DNA of 64,000 bases from Streptomyces sp. NBC_00523 (GTDB taxonomy: Bacteria; Actinomycetota; Actinomycetes; Streptomycetales; Streptomycetaceae), in contig NZ_CP107836.1 in assembly GCF_036346615.1 (NCBI RefSeq), forward strand, positions 6,882,001-6,946,000. The letters run 5' to 3'. This document shows, piece by piece, positions 26,178-34,470 of this stretch. The translations under genes and the position numbers were made by a program. How positions within the stretch are numbered: position 1 is the stretch's first letter; each line of letters starts with the position of its first letter. The notes under the pieces were generated by a model, which was not told the origin of the DNA, searched no databases, and saw nothing but the letters and a program-made list of their open reading frames with translations.

Positions 26178-26317
26178 CGTACGCGGCCGACCTGCTCTAC
26201 GAGGAGGTCGCGTACCTCGCCTACCACTTCCACTGGCCGCTGGACGACCTGCTGGACCTGGAACACCCGGAACGCCTGAAGTTCGTCGCGCAGGTCGCCC
26301 GCCTCAACGGGCAGTAG
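26174..26317 (+). CDS. Small CIS protein, DUF6760-like (Afp6-position)
   Basis: The product is only 47 residues, with GTG in the stop of the previous gene. The sequence reads MTYAADLLYEEVAYLAYHFH followed by a WPLDDLLDLEHPERL segment, which matches the short conserved proteins found in this position in CIS operons. The composition is acidic and aromatic, two helices are likely, and the size is like that of Afp6/Pvc6. Tight coupling on both sides supports that it is expressed. It probably binds the tube or baseplate during assembly (inference). Confidence 0.8.
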   Translation: MTYAADLLYEEVAYLAYHFHWPLDDLLDLEHPERLKFVAQVARLNGQ

Positions 26318-26345
26318 CCGGGAGCACGGAGGAGGACGAGAAACC

Positions 26346-28013
26346 ATGGGGCTGATGTCCTGGCTGCGCGGGGGCCGTTCCGCCGATGCCCTGCCCGTGC
26401 CGGGGCCGGGCAGTGAGCGGGAGGACCGGGTGGACGTGAGCCGTCTGGCACCCGTCCAGCGGTCCGTCACGGGCCAGGATCTGGTGATCAACCCGGCCGG
26501 ATTCGAGGCTGAACTGACGACACGTCAGAATCCAGCACTGGGAACGCCGTTGGGTCATCTGATCAACCCCGAGGCGCCCGCCGGTCTGGTACGCGGGGTG
26601 GTCGACGCCGCTCCGGGAAGCCCGCCCCCACCGGTCCAGCGGGCCGTCGAGATGCCGATGCCCGCGCGGCGCGGGGCGTGGACGGTGGCCGTACAGCGGG
26701 CGTACGGGGACAGCCTGCCGAGCCTGACATCGGCTGAACCCGCCGCCGTATCAGCAGCGGGCCTTCCGGTGCGCCAACTGGTCGGCGAGCAGCTCCTCGT
26801 GCGTACGGACGAGCACACGGATGCGGTCGACCCCGCCTCCGAGCCGGACGTCCCTGGAGCTGTGCCGGGCACCCGCTCCGGCGCGGCGCCGGTTCAGCGC
26901 ACCGCCGACGGCGCAACTCCCGTGCCGCCTCCGCTCCGGCGCGTGGGTGGTCTCGGCGCGCCGCTGCCGGGCCTGCCGCCGACCGCCCAGCGACGGGCGG
27001 TCGCGCCAGAGGATCCCCCGGCACCGCAGGTGCAACGTGCTCCCCGGGCGACAGAGGCCGGGGGACTGCCAGAGGCGCGAGACCCGCAGGTCAACGCCCC
27101 CGAGCCGGAGACCGTGGCCCCGCTGCTGGGGGACGCCCCCCTGGCGGAGGCTGCCGCCGACGACTCGGCTCCGCCGCCGGTCACCGGGCAGGCGGCGGGG
27201 GCCCCGGAAAGCGGCCGCGAGCCCGCCGCTCCCGTGCAGCGTGCCGTCACCGCCCCCGCGCCCCCGTCGGACCCGGTCCGCCCCACCGCGCCGTTGCTCG
27301 GTGACCGCCCGCTGCCCCTCCGTACCGCCTCCGCGCCCGGCCCCGCCCCGGCCGGCGGCGAGGCGACCGTCCAGCGCGAGCCGGAGAGCCCGGGGTCCGG
27401 CGGCAGCGGTCCGAGACCGTCACCGTTCGCCCCCGCGCCCCCGGGCCCGCCTCCCGCCGTGGCCGTCCGCTGGACCGGCCCCGACGAGGGGCCCGCGCGG
27501 GTCGCTCCGGCTCCGCCCTTGCAGCGTGCGGTCACCCTCGTACAGCGGCAGACGCCCCTGCCGCCCGCCCGGCCGGAGGCGGTCCCCGGCCCGGGCCCGC
27601 GCGTGCCCGCCTCCGTGCGGAACGCCGGGGCGGTCGCCGTGGCGGCCGGGGTGGCGCAGCGCATGGCGGACGGCAGCGTCGTCTTCCCGTCCGCACCCCG
27701 CGACGGCACCTCCCGGCCGGTCGTCCAGCGCGACTCCGAGACCGCCGAGGAGCCCCCGCCGCCGCCCCTGCCGGAACCCGGTCCGGAGCCGGAGCCGGAA
27801 CCCGGTCCGGAGCCCGGACCCGGCCCCGAGCCGCCCACCGCGGAACATCCGGCGGCGACGACCACCTCCACGAGCCCCGACGGGAGTCCGCAGACGCCAC
27901 CCGTCACCGACGAACTCGTCCGGGCGCTCTACACGCCCCTCAGCAGGCTGCTGAAGGCCGACCTGCGGCTCGAGCGCGAGCGCTCCGGCTCCCTCATCAA
28001 CACCCGTCACTGA
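26346..28013 (+). CDS. Proline-rich repeat protein with VQR motifs
   Basis: The 555-residue protein is mostly disordered and rich in Pro and Ala. It has nine VQR motifs (ending at residues 39, 99, 119, 185, 231, 299, 344, 401 and 462), one LQR and two AQR. The same QR motifs occur in the DUF4157 protein and at the end of the effector's N-terminal motif. Two copies of APLLGDxPL (257-267, 313-324) and a glutamate-proline run near 476-500 are also seen. The last ~35 residues (ELVRALYTPLSRLLKADLRLERE) form a helix that could dock to a neighbour. Similar low-complexity proteins lie at this place in Streptomyces CIS operons. A length-setting or cargo-chaperone role is possible; nothing in the sequence decides it. 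Confidence 0.8.
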   Translation: MGLMSWLRGGRSADALPVPGPGSEREDRVDVSRLAPVQRSVTGQDLVINPAGFEAELTTRQNPALGTPLGHLINPEAPAGLVRGVVDAAPGSPPPPVQRAVEMPMPARRGAWTVAVQRAYGDSLPSLTSAEPAAVSAAGLPVRQLVGEQLLVRTDEHTDAVDPASEPDVPGAVPGTRSGAAPVQRTADGATPVPPPLRRVGGLGAPLPGLPPTAQRRAVAPEDPPAPQVQRAPRATEAGGLPEARDPQVNAPEPETVAPLLGDAPLAEAAADDSAPPPVTGQAAGAPESGREPAAPVQRAVTAPAPPSDPVRPTAPLLGDRPLPLRTASAPGPAPAGGEATVQREPESPGSGGSGPRPSPFAPAPPGPPPAVAVRWTGPDEGPARVAPAPPLQRAVTLVQRQTPLPPARPEAVPGPGPRVPASVRNAGAVAVAAGVAQRMADGSVVFPSAPRDGTSRPVVQRDSETAEEPPPPPLPEPGPEPEPEPGPEPGPGPEPPTAEHPAATTTSTSPDGSPQTPPVTDELVRALYTPLSRLLKADLRLERERSGSLINTRH

Positions 28014-28028
28014 TCGAGAGGCACGCGC

Positions 28029-28466
28029 ATGGCCAACGCCCCGGACGACGACCCCGCGGTCAGCGTCTGCTTCGTCGTGACGATCGACGACATCGAGCTC
28101 GGGTCGTTCAACACCTGTGACGGGCTGGGCTGCGAAGTCGTCCTGGAGACCCGCGAGGAGGGCGGCAACAACGGGCACGTGTGGCAGCTGCCGACCCGGC
28201 TGAAGTACTCCAACGTGAAGCTGTCGCGTCCGCTCACCCGGGAGACGGAGAAGGTGGCGCGCTGGTTCGCCACCATGACGACCGGGTTCAGCCGCAAGAC
28301 CGCGCACATCGAGGCGAGGACCGGCGACGGGCGCAAGGTGGCCCAGTGGGGGCTGCTCGAAGTCGTGCCGGTGCGCTGGACCGGGCCGTCGTTCACCCCG
28401 GAGTCGCCCAAGGTCGCGATGGAGACGATCGAGATCGCCCACCACGGCTATGTGATGGAGGGCTGA
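28029..28466 (+). CDS. Second tube-fold protein, tube initiator (Afp5/Pvc5-like)
   Basis: The 145-residue protein has the tube-family pattern CFVVTIDDIELGSFNTCDGLGC, then LKYSNVKLSRPLTRETEKVARW and ESPKVAMETIEIAHHGY. It differs from the main tube and lies just before the LysM and spike genes, as the tube initiator does in related clusters, so it probably forms the first ring on the spike. An AGAGGCACGC stretch precedes the ATG at 28029. Confidence 0.9.
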   Translation: MANAPDDDPAVSVCFVVTIDDIELGSFNTCDGLGCEVVLETREEGGNNGHVWQLPTRLKYSNVKLSRPLTRETEKVARWFATMTTGFSRKTAHIEARTGDGRKVAQWGLLEVVPVRWTGPSFTPESPKVAMETIEIAHHGYVMEG

Positions 28467-28471
28467 GCGGC

Positions 28472-29269
28472 GTGAGCGCGGGACCCATCGCCTTCAGCGC
28501 GGCCGGGACGTCCGGGGTGGCGTCCGCCGCGAAGGGCGGCTCCGCCAGGCCCAAGCTGGAGCACGCCTACCTGGAGCTGCGCACCCCGCCCACCGGGGGC
28601 GGGCTGACCCCGGGCGGGCCGTGCGGGCGGATCGACTTCCAGTTCAACCCCAAGGAGCTGAGCCTCACCAAGGCGGCCTCCTGGAAGCGCACCCCGGCCA
28701 AGGGCGCGAAGAGCTCCGGGCCGCCGGAGTACCAGGGTTCGCAGCCCAGCAAGCTGACCGTCGAGATGTTCTTCGACGCGGGCGACACCCAGGACACCCG
28801 GGTCGTGACGGCGGTGGAGCAGCTGTTCGCGTGCTGCGTACCGACGAACGAGACCAGGCAGCAGCAGCGTTCCTCGCCGCCGTGGGTGGTGTTCCACTGG
28901 GGCGGACTGACCGGCTTTCCCGGTTACGTGAGCCAAGTTGCCGCCAAATACACGCTGTTCACCACCTCGGGCGTGCCCATCCGGGCCGTGTGCCAGGTGA
29001 CGATGGAGGAGATCAGCGGCGAGACGCCGGGGCAGAACCCCACCTCCGGGGCGCTGGCCGCTCGGCGCGTGCACCGGGTCGCCTCCGGGGACTCGCTGCC
29101 GTCGCTGGCCCACCGGGAGTACGGCGACGCGGGCGCCTGGCGGATCATCGCCGAGGCCAACGGCATCGACGACCCGATCAGACTCGCCCCGGGCACCCAG
29201 CTGCTGCTGCCCGCGCTGGACGAGCTGAGCCGCCTGGACGACAACGGCGGCCGGGGAGCGGGGCGGTGA
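28472..29269 (+). CDS. LysM hub/adaptor protein (Afp7/Pvc7, gp53-like)
   Basis: The product has 265 residues from a GTG. A gp53-type domain spans residues ~25-190 (RIDFQFNPKELSLTKAASW, KLTVEMFFDAGDTQ, VTAVEQLFACCVP). The C-terminal LysM-like domain follows at 195-255 (RVHRVASGDSLPSLAHREYG, WRIIAEANGIDDPIRLAPG). In these particles the protein joins the tube initiator to the spike, and the LysM fold here serves structural contact rather than wall binding. It overlaps the spike gene by 4 bp (GTGA). Confidence 0.93.
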   Translation: MSAGPIAFSAAGTSGVASAAKGGSARPKLEHAYLELRTPPTGGGLTPGGPCGRIDFQFNPKELSLTKAASWKRTPAKGAKSSGPPEYQGSQPSKLTVEMFFDAGDTQDTRVVTAVEQLFACCVPTNETRQQQRSSPPWVVFHWGGLTGFPGYVSQVAAKYTLFTTSGVPIRAVCQVTMEEISGETPGQNPTSGALAARRVHRVASGDSLPSLAHREYGDAGAWRIIAEANGIDDPIRLAPGTQLLLPALDELSRLDDNGGRGAGR

Positions 29270-31170
29270 CCCGCCCAGGGGTCTCCAGCGCGCTGGTGGT
29301 GGAGTTCGACGGCCGCCCGCTGCCCGCGAAGTTCCTCAACACCCTGGTCGAGGGCTATGTGGACGACAGCCGCACGCTCCCCGATCTCTTCCTGCTCCGG
29401 TTCCGCGACCCGGACCGCGTCCTGCTCGAACAGACGGGTCTGAAAATCGGCAGCGAGGCCCGGCTCCTCGCCCGGGCCGGTGGCGGAACCGCCCCGAAAC
29501 CGCTCCTCGAAGGCGCGGTCACCGCCCTGGAGGTCGAGCTGGACGAGACCGGCACCTTCACCGTGGTCCGGGGGCTCGACGCCTCGCACCGGCTGCTGCG
29601 GGGCCGTCGCGTCGCCAGCTACCAGAACATGACCCTGTCCGACATCTGCGGCCAGGTCGCCCAGCGCGCCGGACTCAAACCCGGCACCGTGGACATCGCC
29701 GGACCGGTCATCGAGCACATCGCCCAGCCCAACGTCACCGACTGGGAGTTCGTACGCGGCCTCGCCGAGGAGGCGGGCGCCCAGGCATACGTGCGCGACG
29801 GGCAGCTGCACCTCACCCGGCCCGCCGAGGCGAGCGGGGCACCGGACAGCTCGGCGCGCGCCGACCGGGACCCGCTCGTCCTCGAACTCGGCAGCAACCT
29901 GCTGCGCTGCCGCGCCGGTGTCTCGGCCGCCGAACAGGTCTCCGAGGTCGAGGTGCGCGGCTGGGACATCGGCGCCAAGGAACCGCTGGTCGGCCGGTCG
30001 CCCGCCGGAACGTCGGCCACGCTGGACCTCGGCGTCACGGCGGCCGAGGTCACCGCCCCGTTCGGCGAGGCACGGTTCGTCGTCACCGATGCCGCGTACG
30101 GCACCCAGGCACAGGTGGACCAGGCGGCGAAGGCGCTGGCCGAGCGCATCGCGGGTTCCTTCGCGGAGCTGGAAGCGGTGATCCGGGGCAACCCCGAGGT
30201 CACGGCGGGCAGCGCGGTCGCGCTCAACGCGGTCGGCGCGCCCTTCGAGGGCCGCTACACCGTCACCTCCTCGCGCCACGTCTTCGACGCCGTACGCGGA
30301 TACGAGACCTGGATCACCGTGTCCGGCCAGCAGGAGCGCTCGCTGTTCGGGCTCACCGGGGCCTCCGGCGCGTCCGGCAGCGGCCCGCGCTGGGCGGGCC
30401 TGGTCAGCGGGACGGTCACGGACACCCAGGACCCGGAGGGCTCGGGCCGGGTGAAGGTGCGCTTCCCGTGGCTGTCGGAGGAGTACGCGAGCGACTGGGC
30501 GCGCACCGCGCAGTCCGGCGGGACGGGCGGCGGCGAGGCGTTCATCCCGGAGGTCGGCGACGAGGTGCTGGTCGGCTTCGAGCAGGGGCACCTGGACCGG
30601 CCGTACGTGCTGGCCGGGTTGTACAACGGGAAGGACCGGCCCGGCGGGGGGACCTCAGGTGCGTCCGGCGCCCCGGGCACCCCCGGCGCCTCCGACGCGG
30701 GTGGCGGCGACCTGGTCGACCCCACCACCGGCGCCGTGAACCGCCGCGCCTTCGCGTCCAAGAGCGGCAACCAACTCGAACTTCTCGATGCCGCCAACGG
30801 CCCGCAAGGCGTACGGCTGCGCACCGGCGACGGGAAGCTCACCATCGACCTGGACCGCCGGGGCACCGCCGTCGTCATCAACAGCGACGGCAGCGTCACC
30901 ATCGAGGGCAAGGAACAGGTCTCCATCACGGCCGCGAAGGGCGTGTCCCTGGACGCCGGAGGCGGGGAACTGACCCTCACCGGCGAGAGCGTCACCCTCA
31001 CCTCCCGCAACGGAGTCGCCCTGAACGGCGGCACCGGCAAGGTCGCCCTCTCCACGGACGGCGCGGTGGAGGTACACGGCGGACAGGTCACGGTCGACGG
31101 CAGCAGGCGCACGGACCTCAAGAGCGGCGGCTCGGTCTCCGTCAACGCACCGATGATCCAGCTCAACTGA
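29266..31170 (+). CDS. VgrG-like spike protein (Afp8/Pvc8-like)
   Basis: The 634-residue protein shows a gp27-like hub (residues ~1-360, DWEFVRGLAEEAGAQAYVRDG), then a gp5-type OB fold (GLVSGTVTDTQDPEGSGRVKVRF, EVGDEVLVGFEQGHLDRPYVL, ~370-460). A glycine-serine linker follows, then a C-terminal beta-helix of short repeats (VTIEGKEQVSITAAKGVSLD, GELTLTGESVTLTSRNGVAL). It would trimerise as the central spike under the PAAR tip. No extra enzymatic domain is fused at its end. Confidence 0.96.
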   Translation: MTRPGVSSALVVEFDGRPLPAKFLNTLVEGYVDDSRTLPDLFLLRFRDPDRVLLEQTGLKIGSEARLLARAGGGTAPKPLLEGAVTALEVELDETGTFTVVRGLDASHRLLRGRRVASYQNMTLSDICGQVAQRAGLKPGTVDIAGPVIEHIAQPNVTDWEFVRGLAEEAGAQAYVRDGQLHLTRPAEASGAPDSSARADRDPLVLELGSNLLRCRAGVSAAEQVSEVEVRGWDIGAKEPLVGRSPAGTSATLDLGVTAAEVTAPFGEARFVVTDAAYGTQAQVDQAAKALAERIAGSFAELEAVIRGNPEVTAGSAVALNAVGAPFEGRYTVTSSRHVFDAVRGYETWITVSGQQERSLFGLTGASGASGSGPRWAGLVSGTVTDTQDPEGSGRVKVRFPWLSEEYASDWARTAQSGGTGGGEAFIPEVGDEVLVGFEQGHLDRPYVLAGLYNGKDRPGGGTSGASGAPGTPGASDAGGGDLVDPTTGAVNRRAFASKSGNQLELLDAANGPQGVRLRTGDGKLTIDLDRRGTAVVINSDGSVTIEGKEQVSITAAKGVSLDAGGGELTLTGESVTLTSRNGVALNGGTGKVALSTDGAVEVHGGQVTVDGSRRTDLKSGGSVSVNAPMIQLN

Positions 31171-31207
31171 CGTACCACCACCTTCGCAGCGAACAGGAGC
31201 GCACCGC

Positions 31208-31489
31208 ATGCCGTCAGCAGCAGCCGCCCGGGTCGGCGACCCCACGGGTCACCCCGGCACGGTCGGGCCGCCCGGGGTGCTCACGGTGCTGATCGGCGGC
31301 AGACCCGCGGCCACGGTCGGCACCCTCCACCAGTGCGCCTCGCCGCTCGGCCACCCGCCGTCCCCGATCGCGCCCCCGGGCAGCCGGAGCGTGTTCATCG
31401 GCGGCAGACCGGCCGCCCGCGTCGGCGACCTGAGCGGGTGCGGGGCGCCGATCCTGTCGGGCTGCGCCACGGTGCTGATCGGAGGCTGA
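31208..31489 (+). CDS. PAAR-repeat spike tip protein (Afp10-like)
   Basis: The 93-residue protein has the PAAR pattern: ARVGDPTGHPGTV near the start, then two VLIGG/VFIGGRPAAxVG repeats and CGAPILSGCATVLIGG at the end. Its histidines and cysteines (H, C, H, C) are candidates to bind the metal of the conical tip. It sharpens the VgrG spike. An AGGAGC site lies before the ATG. The gene order (spike, PAAR, gp25) is typical. Confidence 0.95.
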   Translation: MPSAAAARVGDPTGHPGTVGPPGVLTVLIGGRPAATVGTLHQCASPLGHPPSPIAPPGSRSVFIGGRPAARVGDLSGCGAPILSGCATVLIGG

Positions 31490-31495
31490 ACGGAC

Positions 31496-31930
31496 ATGGG
31501 AGAACAGTTCATCGGGGCCGGGTGGGCCTTCCCGCCGCGTACGGACGCCACCGGGTCCATCGCGCTGGTGCGCGGCGAACGCGAACTGGAGGAGTCCATC
31601 CGGCTGATCCTCGCGACCTCGCCCGGCGAACGCCCGATGCGGCCCGAGTTCGGCTGCGCCGTCAACGACTACGTGTTCGCCCCCGCCGACGCCGGAACGG
31701 CCGGGCAGCTCGCGTACGAGGTGCGCCTCGCCCTGGAACGCTGGGAACCGCGCATCGAGGTCGCCGACGTCACCGTCCGGTTCGACGCGGCGGACAGCGG
31801 GGTGCTGTACATCGACATCGGCTACACCGTGCGCGGCTCCAACGACCCGCGCAACCTCGTCTTCCCGTTCTACGTGATCCCCCAGCACGGACCGGAGACG
31901 AACCCCGACGACGAGGAGGCCGGCGCGTGA
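31496..31930 (+). CDS. Baseplate wedge protein, gp25-like (Afp9/Pvc9)
   Basis: The 144-residue protein has the gp25/W family features GERELEESIRLILATSPGER and the MRPEFGCAVNDYVF motif, then WEPRIEVADVTV. It links the baseplate to the sheath. It starts 6 bp after the PAAR stop and overlaps the next gene by 4 bp (GTGA). Confidence 0.95.
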   Translation: MGEQFIGAGWAFPPRTDATGSIALVRGERELEESIRLILATSPGERPMRPEFGCAVNDYVFAPADAGTAGQLAYEVRLALERWEPRIEVADVTVRFDAADSGVLYIDIGYTVRGSNDPRNLVFPFYVIPQHGPETNPDDEEAGA

Positions 31931-33900
31931 CGCTGCCCAGTCCCCATCTGGACGACCGCCGCTTCCAGGGCCTGGTGGACGAGGCCAAGCGCCTGGTCCA
32001 GCAGCGCTGCCCGGAGTGGACCGACCACAACGTGTCGGACCCGGGCGTCACGCTCATCGAGGCGTTCGCGACGATGGTCGACCAGCTCGTCTACCGGGTG
32101 AACCGGGTGCCGGAGAAGAGCTACCTCACCTTCCTCGACCTGATCGGCGTACGGCTCCACCCGCCGACGGCCGCGCGCACCGACGTGACGTTCCGGCTGT
32201 CCGCGCCCCGCCCCGACCCCGTCGTGGTGCGCGCCGGGACCGAGGTGGCAACCGTCCGTACGGAGACGGAGGAGGCGGTCGTCTTCACGACCTCGTCCGA
32301 ACTGACCGTCGTGCCGTGCTCGTTCGCCCACCTCGCGACCTGGCCGGCCGCCGAGGAGGTGACCGACCGCACCGAACAGCTCGCCATCGGGCGCGATGTG
32401 GCCTGCTTCGGCGCGACGCCCGCCCCCGGAGACTGCCTCTACGTGGGTCTGTCGGCCGCCGTCCCCGCCGGCGTCGTCGTCCTGCGGCTCGACTGCCGCG
32501 TGGAGGGCGTCGGTGTGGACCCGCTGCGCCCGCCCCTGGTCTGGGAGGCCTGGGACGGCACCACCTGGGCGGCCTGCGAGGTCGAGAAGGACGACACCGG
32601 CGGCTTCAACCGGTCCGGCGAACTCATCCTGCACCTGCCGAGGACCCACACCCCGGCCGCCGTCGTCCGGCGCACCGGAGGCTGGCTGCGCTGCCGCCTG
32701 ATCGAGGCCGAACCCGGCCGCCCGACCTATCTCGCGCCGCCCGTGGTCCGGTCGGTCACCGCCTTCACCATCGGGGCCACCGTCGCGGCCGAGCACGCCG
32801 AGACCATCACCGACGAGGTGCTCGGCGCGGCGGAGGGCGTACCCGGCCAGGCGTTCACCCTGGCCCGCTCGCCCGTCGTGCCGGGGGACTTCGTGGTCGA
32901 GGTCGCGGACCCGGCGAGCGGCCCCGAGCCGGAGTACACCCGCTGGACCAGGGTTGACGACTTCGCGCACTCCGGCCCCGAGGACCGGCACATCACCCTG
33001 GACCCCAACTCCGGCCGCGTCGAGTTCGGCCCCGCCGTACGCGAACGGGACGGCTCCATCCGCTACTACGGGGCCGTCCCCGCCAAGGGCGCCACGGTGC
33101 GGGTGCGCGCGTACCGCACCGGCGGCGGGCTGCGCGGCAACGTCGCCCGGTCCACCCTGAGGATCCTCCGCAGCGCCATCCCCTACGTGGCCCGCGTGGA
33201 GAACCGCAGGCCCGCGCTCGGCGGGGTCGACGGGGAGAGCGTCGACAGTGCCCGGGTGCGCGGCCCGATGACCCTGCGCACCCTGCACCGGGCCGTCGTC
33301 CCGCACGACTACGAACTCCTCGCCCGCGAGGTCGCCCCGGACGCCGCCCGCGTCCACTGCATCAGGGCCGGGGCCGACGGCGACGAGAACGACGCCACCG
33401 CGCAGGGCGTACGGCTCCTCGTCGTACCGGCCGGGCGCAGCGACGACCAGGGCCGCATCGAGTTCGACGAGCTGGTCCCGCCCGCCCAGACCCTGCGCCT
33501 CATCGCCGGGCACCTGGACGAGCGCCGCCCGATCGGCGCCCGCCTCGTCGTGGAACCGCCGTTCTACCAGGGCGTCACCGTCGTCGCCTCGGTGCAGGCC
33601 GAGCCCGGCGCGGACCGCGACCGCGTACGGGACGCGGCACTGGCCGCGCTGTACGGGTACTTCAACGCCCTGACCGGAGGACCGGCCGGACAGGGCTGGC
33701 CGTTCGGGCGCCCGGTCCAGTCCGGGGAGGCGTTCGCGGTGCTCCAGCGGGTGCCGGGCGTGGACCTGGTGGAGGACGTACGCCTCTACCGCGCCGACCC
33801 GGTGACCGGTGAGCGCACCGACGCCACCGCCAAGATCCCGCTCGACCGGCACGCGCTGGTCTTCAGCTACGAGCACCAGCTCCGCGTGAGGGGAGCCTGA
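31927..33900 (+). CDS. Baseplate J-like protein (Afp11/Pvc11)
   Basis: The 657-residue protein has an N-terminal segment (DEAKRLVQQRCPEWTDHNVS, GVTLIEAFATMVDQLVYRVN) and central and C-terminal gpJ-type regions: RVRAYRTGGGLRGNVA, RGPMTLRTLHRAVVPHDYELLA and a typical final domain EDVRLYRADPVTGE. It forms the large wedge of the baseplate with gp25-like and gpI-like partners. The GTG is in the stop of the previous gene. The size is in the family's range. Confidence 0.93.
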   Translation: MTLPSPHLDDRRFQGLVDEAKRLVQQRCPEWTDHNVSDPGVTLIEAFATMVDQLVYRVNRVPEKSYLTFLDLIGVRLHPPTAARTDVTFRLSAPRPDPVVVRAGTEVATVRTETEEAVVFTTSSELTVVPCSFAHLATWPAAEEVTDRTEQLAIGRDVACFGATPAPGDCLYVGLSAAVPAGVVVLRLDCRVEGVGVDPLRPPLVWEAWDGTTWAACEVEKDDTGGFNRSGELILHLPRTHTPAAVVRRTGGWLRCRLIEAEPGRPTYLAPPVVRSVTAFTIGATVAAEHAETITDEVLGAAEGVPGQAFTLARSPVVPGDFVVEVADPASGPEPEYTRWTRVDDFAHSGPEDRHITLDPNSGRVEFGPAVRERDGSIRYYGAVPAKGATVRVRAYRTGGGLRGNVARSTLRILRSAIPYVARVENRRPALGGVDGESVDSARVRGPMTLRTLHRAVVPHDYELLAREVAPDAARVHCIRAGADGDENDATAQGVRLLVVPAGRSDDQGRIEFDELVPPAQTLRLIAGHLDERRPIGARLVVEPPFYQGVTVVASVQAEPGADRDRVRDAALAALYGYFNALTGGPAGQGWPFGRPVQSGEAFAVLQRVPGVDLVEDVRLYRADPVTGERTDATAKIPLDRHALVFSYEHQLRVRGA

Positions 33901-33903
33901 CCC

Positions 33904-34470
33904 ATGCGCACCGGCGTCCCCGGGCTCCCCACCCCGCACCCCCTCAGCGACCAGCTCCCCGCCGTCTACCTGGAGCAGGACTTCCTCCGCCGCTTCCTCA
34001 CCGCCCTGGACGACGTCCTCGCCCCGGTCCTGCTCACCATCGACAACCTTCCCGCCCACCTGGACCCGCGCAGCGCCCCCGACGACTTCCTGGCCTGGCT
34101 GGCGCAGTGGGTGGCGGCGGAGTCCCCCGAGGACGGACCGGTCGAGCGGCGCCGTGAGACCGTACGCGGCGCGGTGGCCCGGCACGCCCGGCGCGGGACG
34201 GCGGGCGGCCTCGCCGAGGCGGTGCGCCTGGCCACCGGCGCGGACCCCGAGGTCACGGAGAGCGGCGGTACCGCCTGGTCCACCGGACCCGGCACCACGC
34301 TTCCTGGCGCGCCGCGCCCCTGGGTGACGATCCGGGTCCGGGAGGGGCGCGAACGGCCCGTCGACCGGGCCCGGCTGGAAGAACTCATCAGCACGGAGGT
34401 GCCGGCCCACGTGGGTTTCACGCTGGAGATCCTGCCCTCGGACGGGGGCGCGGGGGGTGCGACGCGGTGA
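33904..34470 (+). CDS. Tail protein I-like baseplate protein
   Basis: The 188-residue protein has the pattern of the P2 gpI/phage tail protein family: LSDQLPAVYLEQDFLRRFLTALDDVLAPVLLTID, then FLAWLAQWV and RRGTAGGLAEAVRLATG. It starts 3 bp after the gpJ-like gene and overlaps the following gene by 4 bp. It belongs to the baseplate wedge and corresponds partly to the Afp12 position. Confidence 0.9.
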   Translation: MRTGVPGLPTPHPLSDQLPAVYLEQDFLRRFLTALDDVLAPVLLTIDNLPAHLDPRSAPDDFLAWLAQWVAAESPEDGPVERRRETVRGAVARHARRGTAGGLAEAVRLATGADPEVTESGGTAWSTGPGTTLPGAPRPWVTIRVREGRERPVDRARLEELISTEVPAHVGFTLEILPSDGGAGGATR

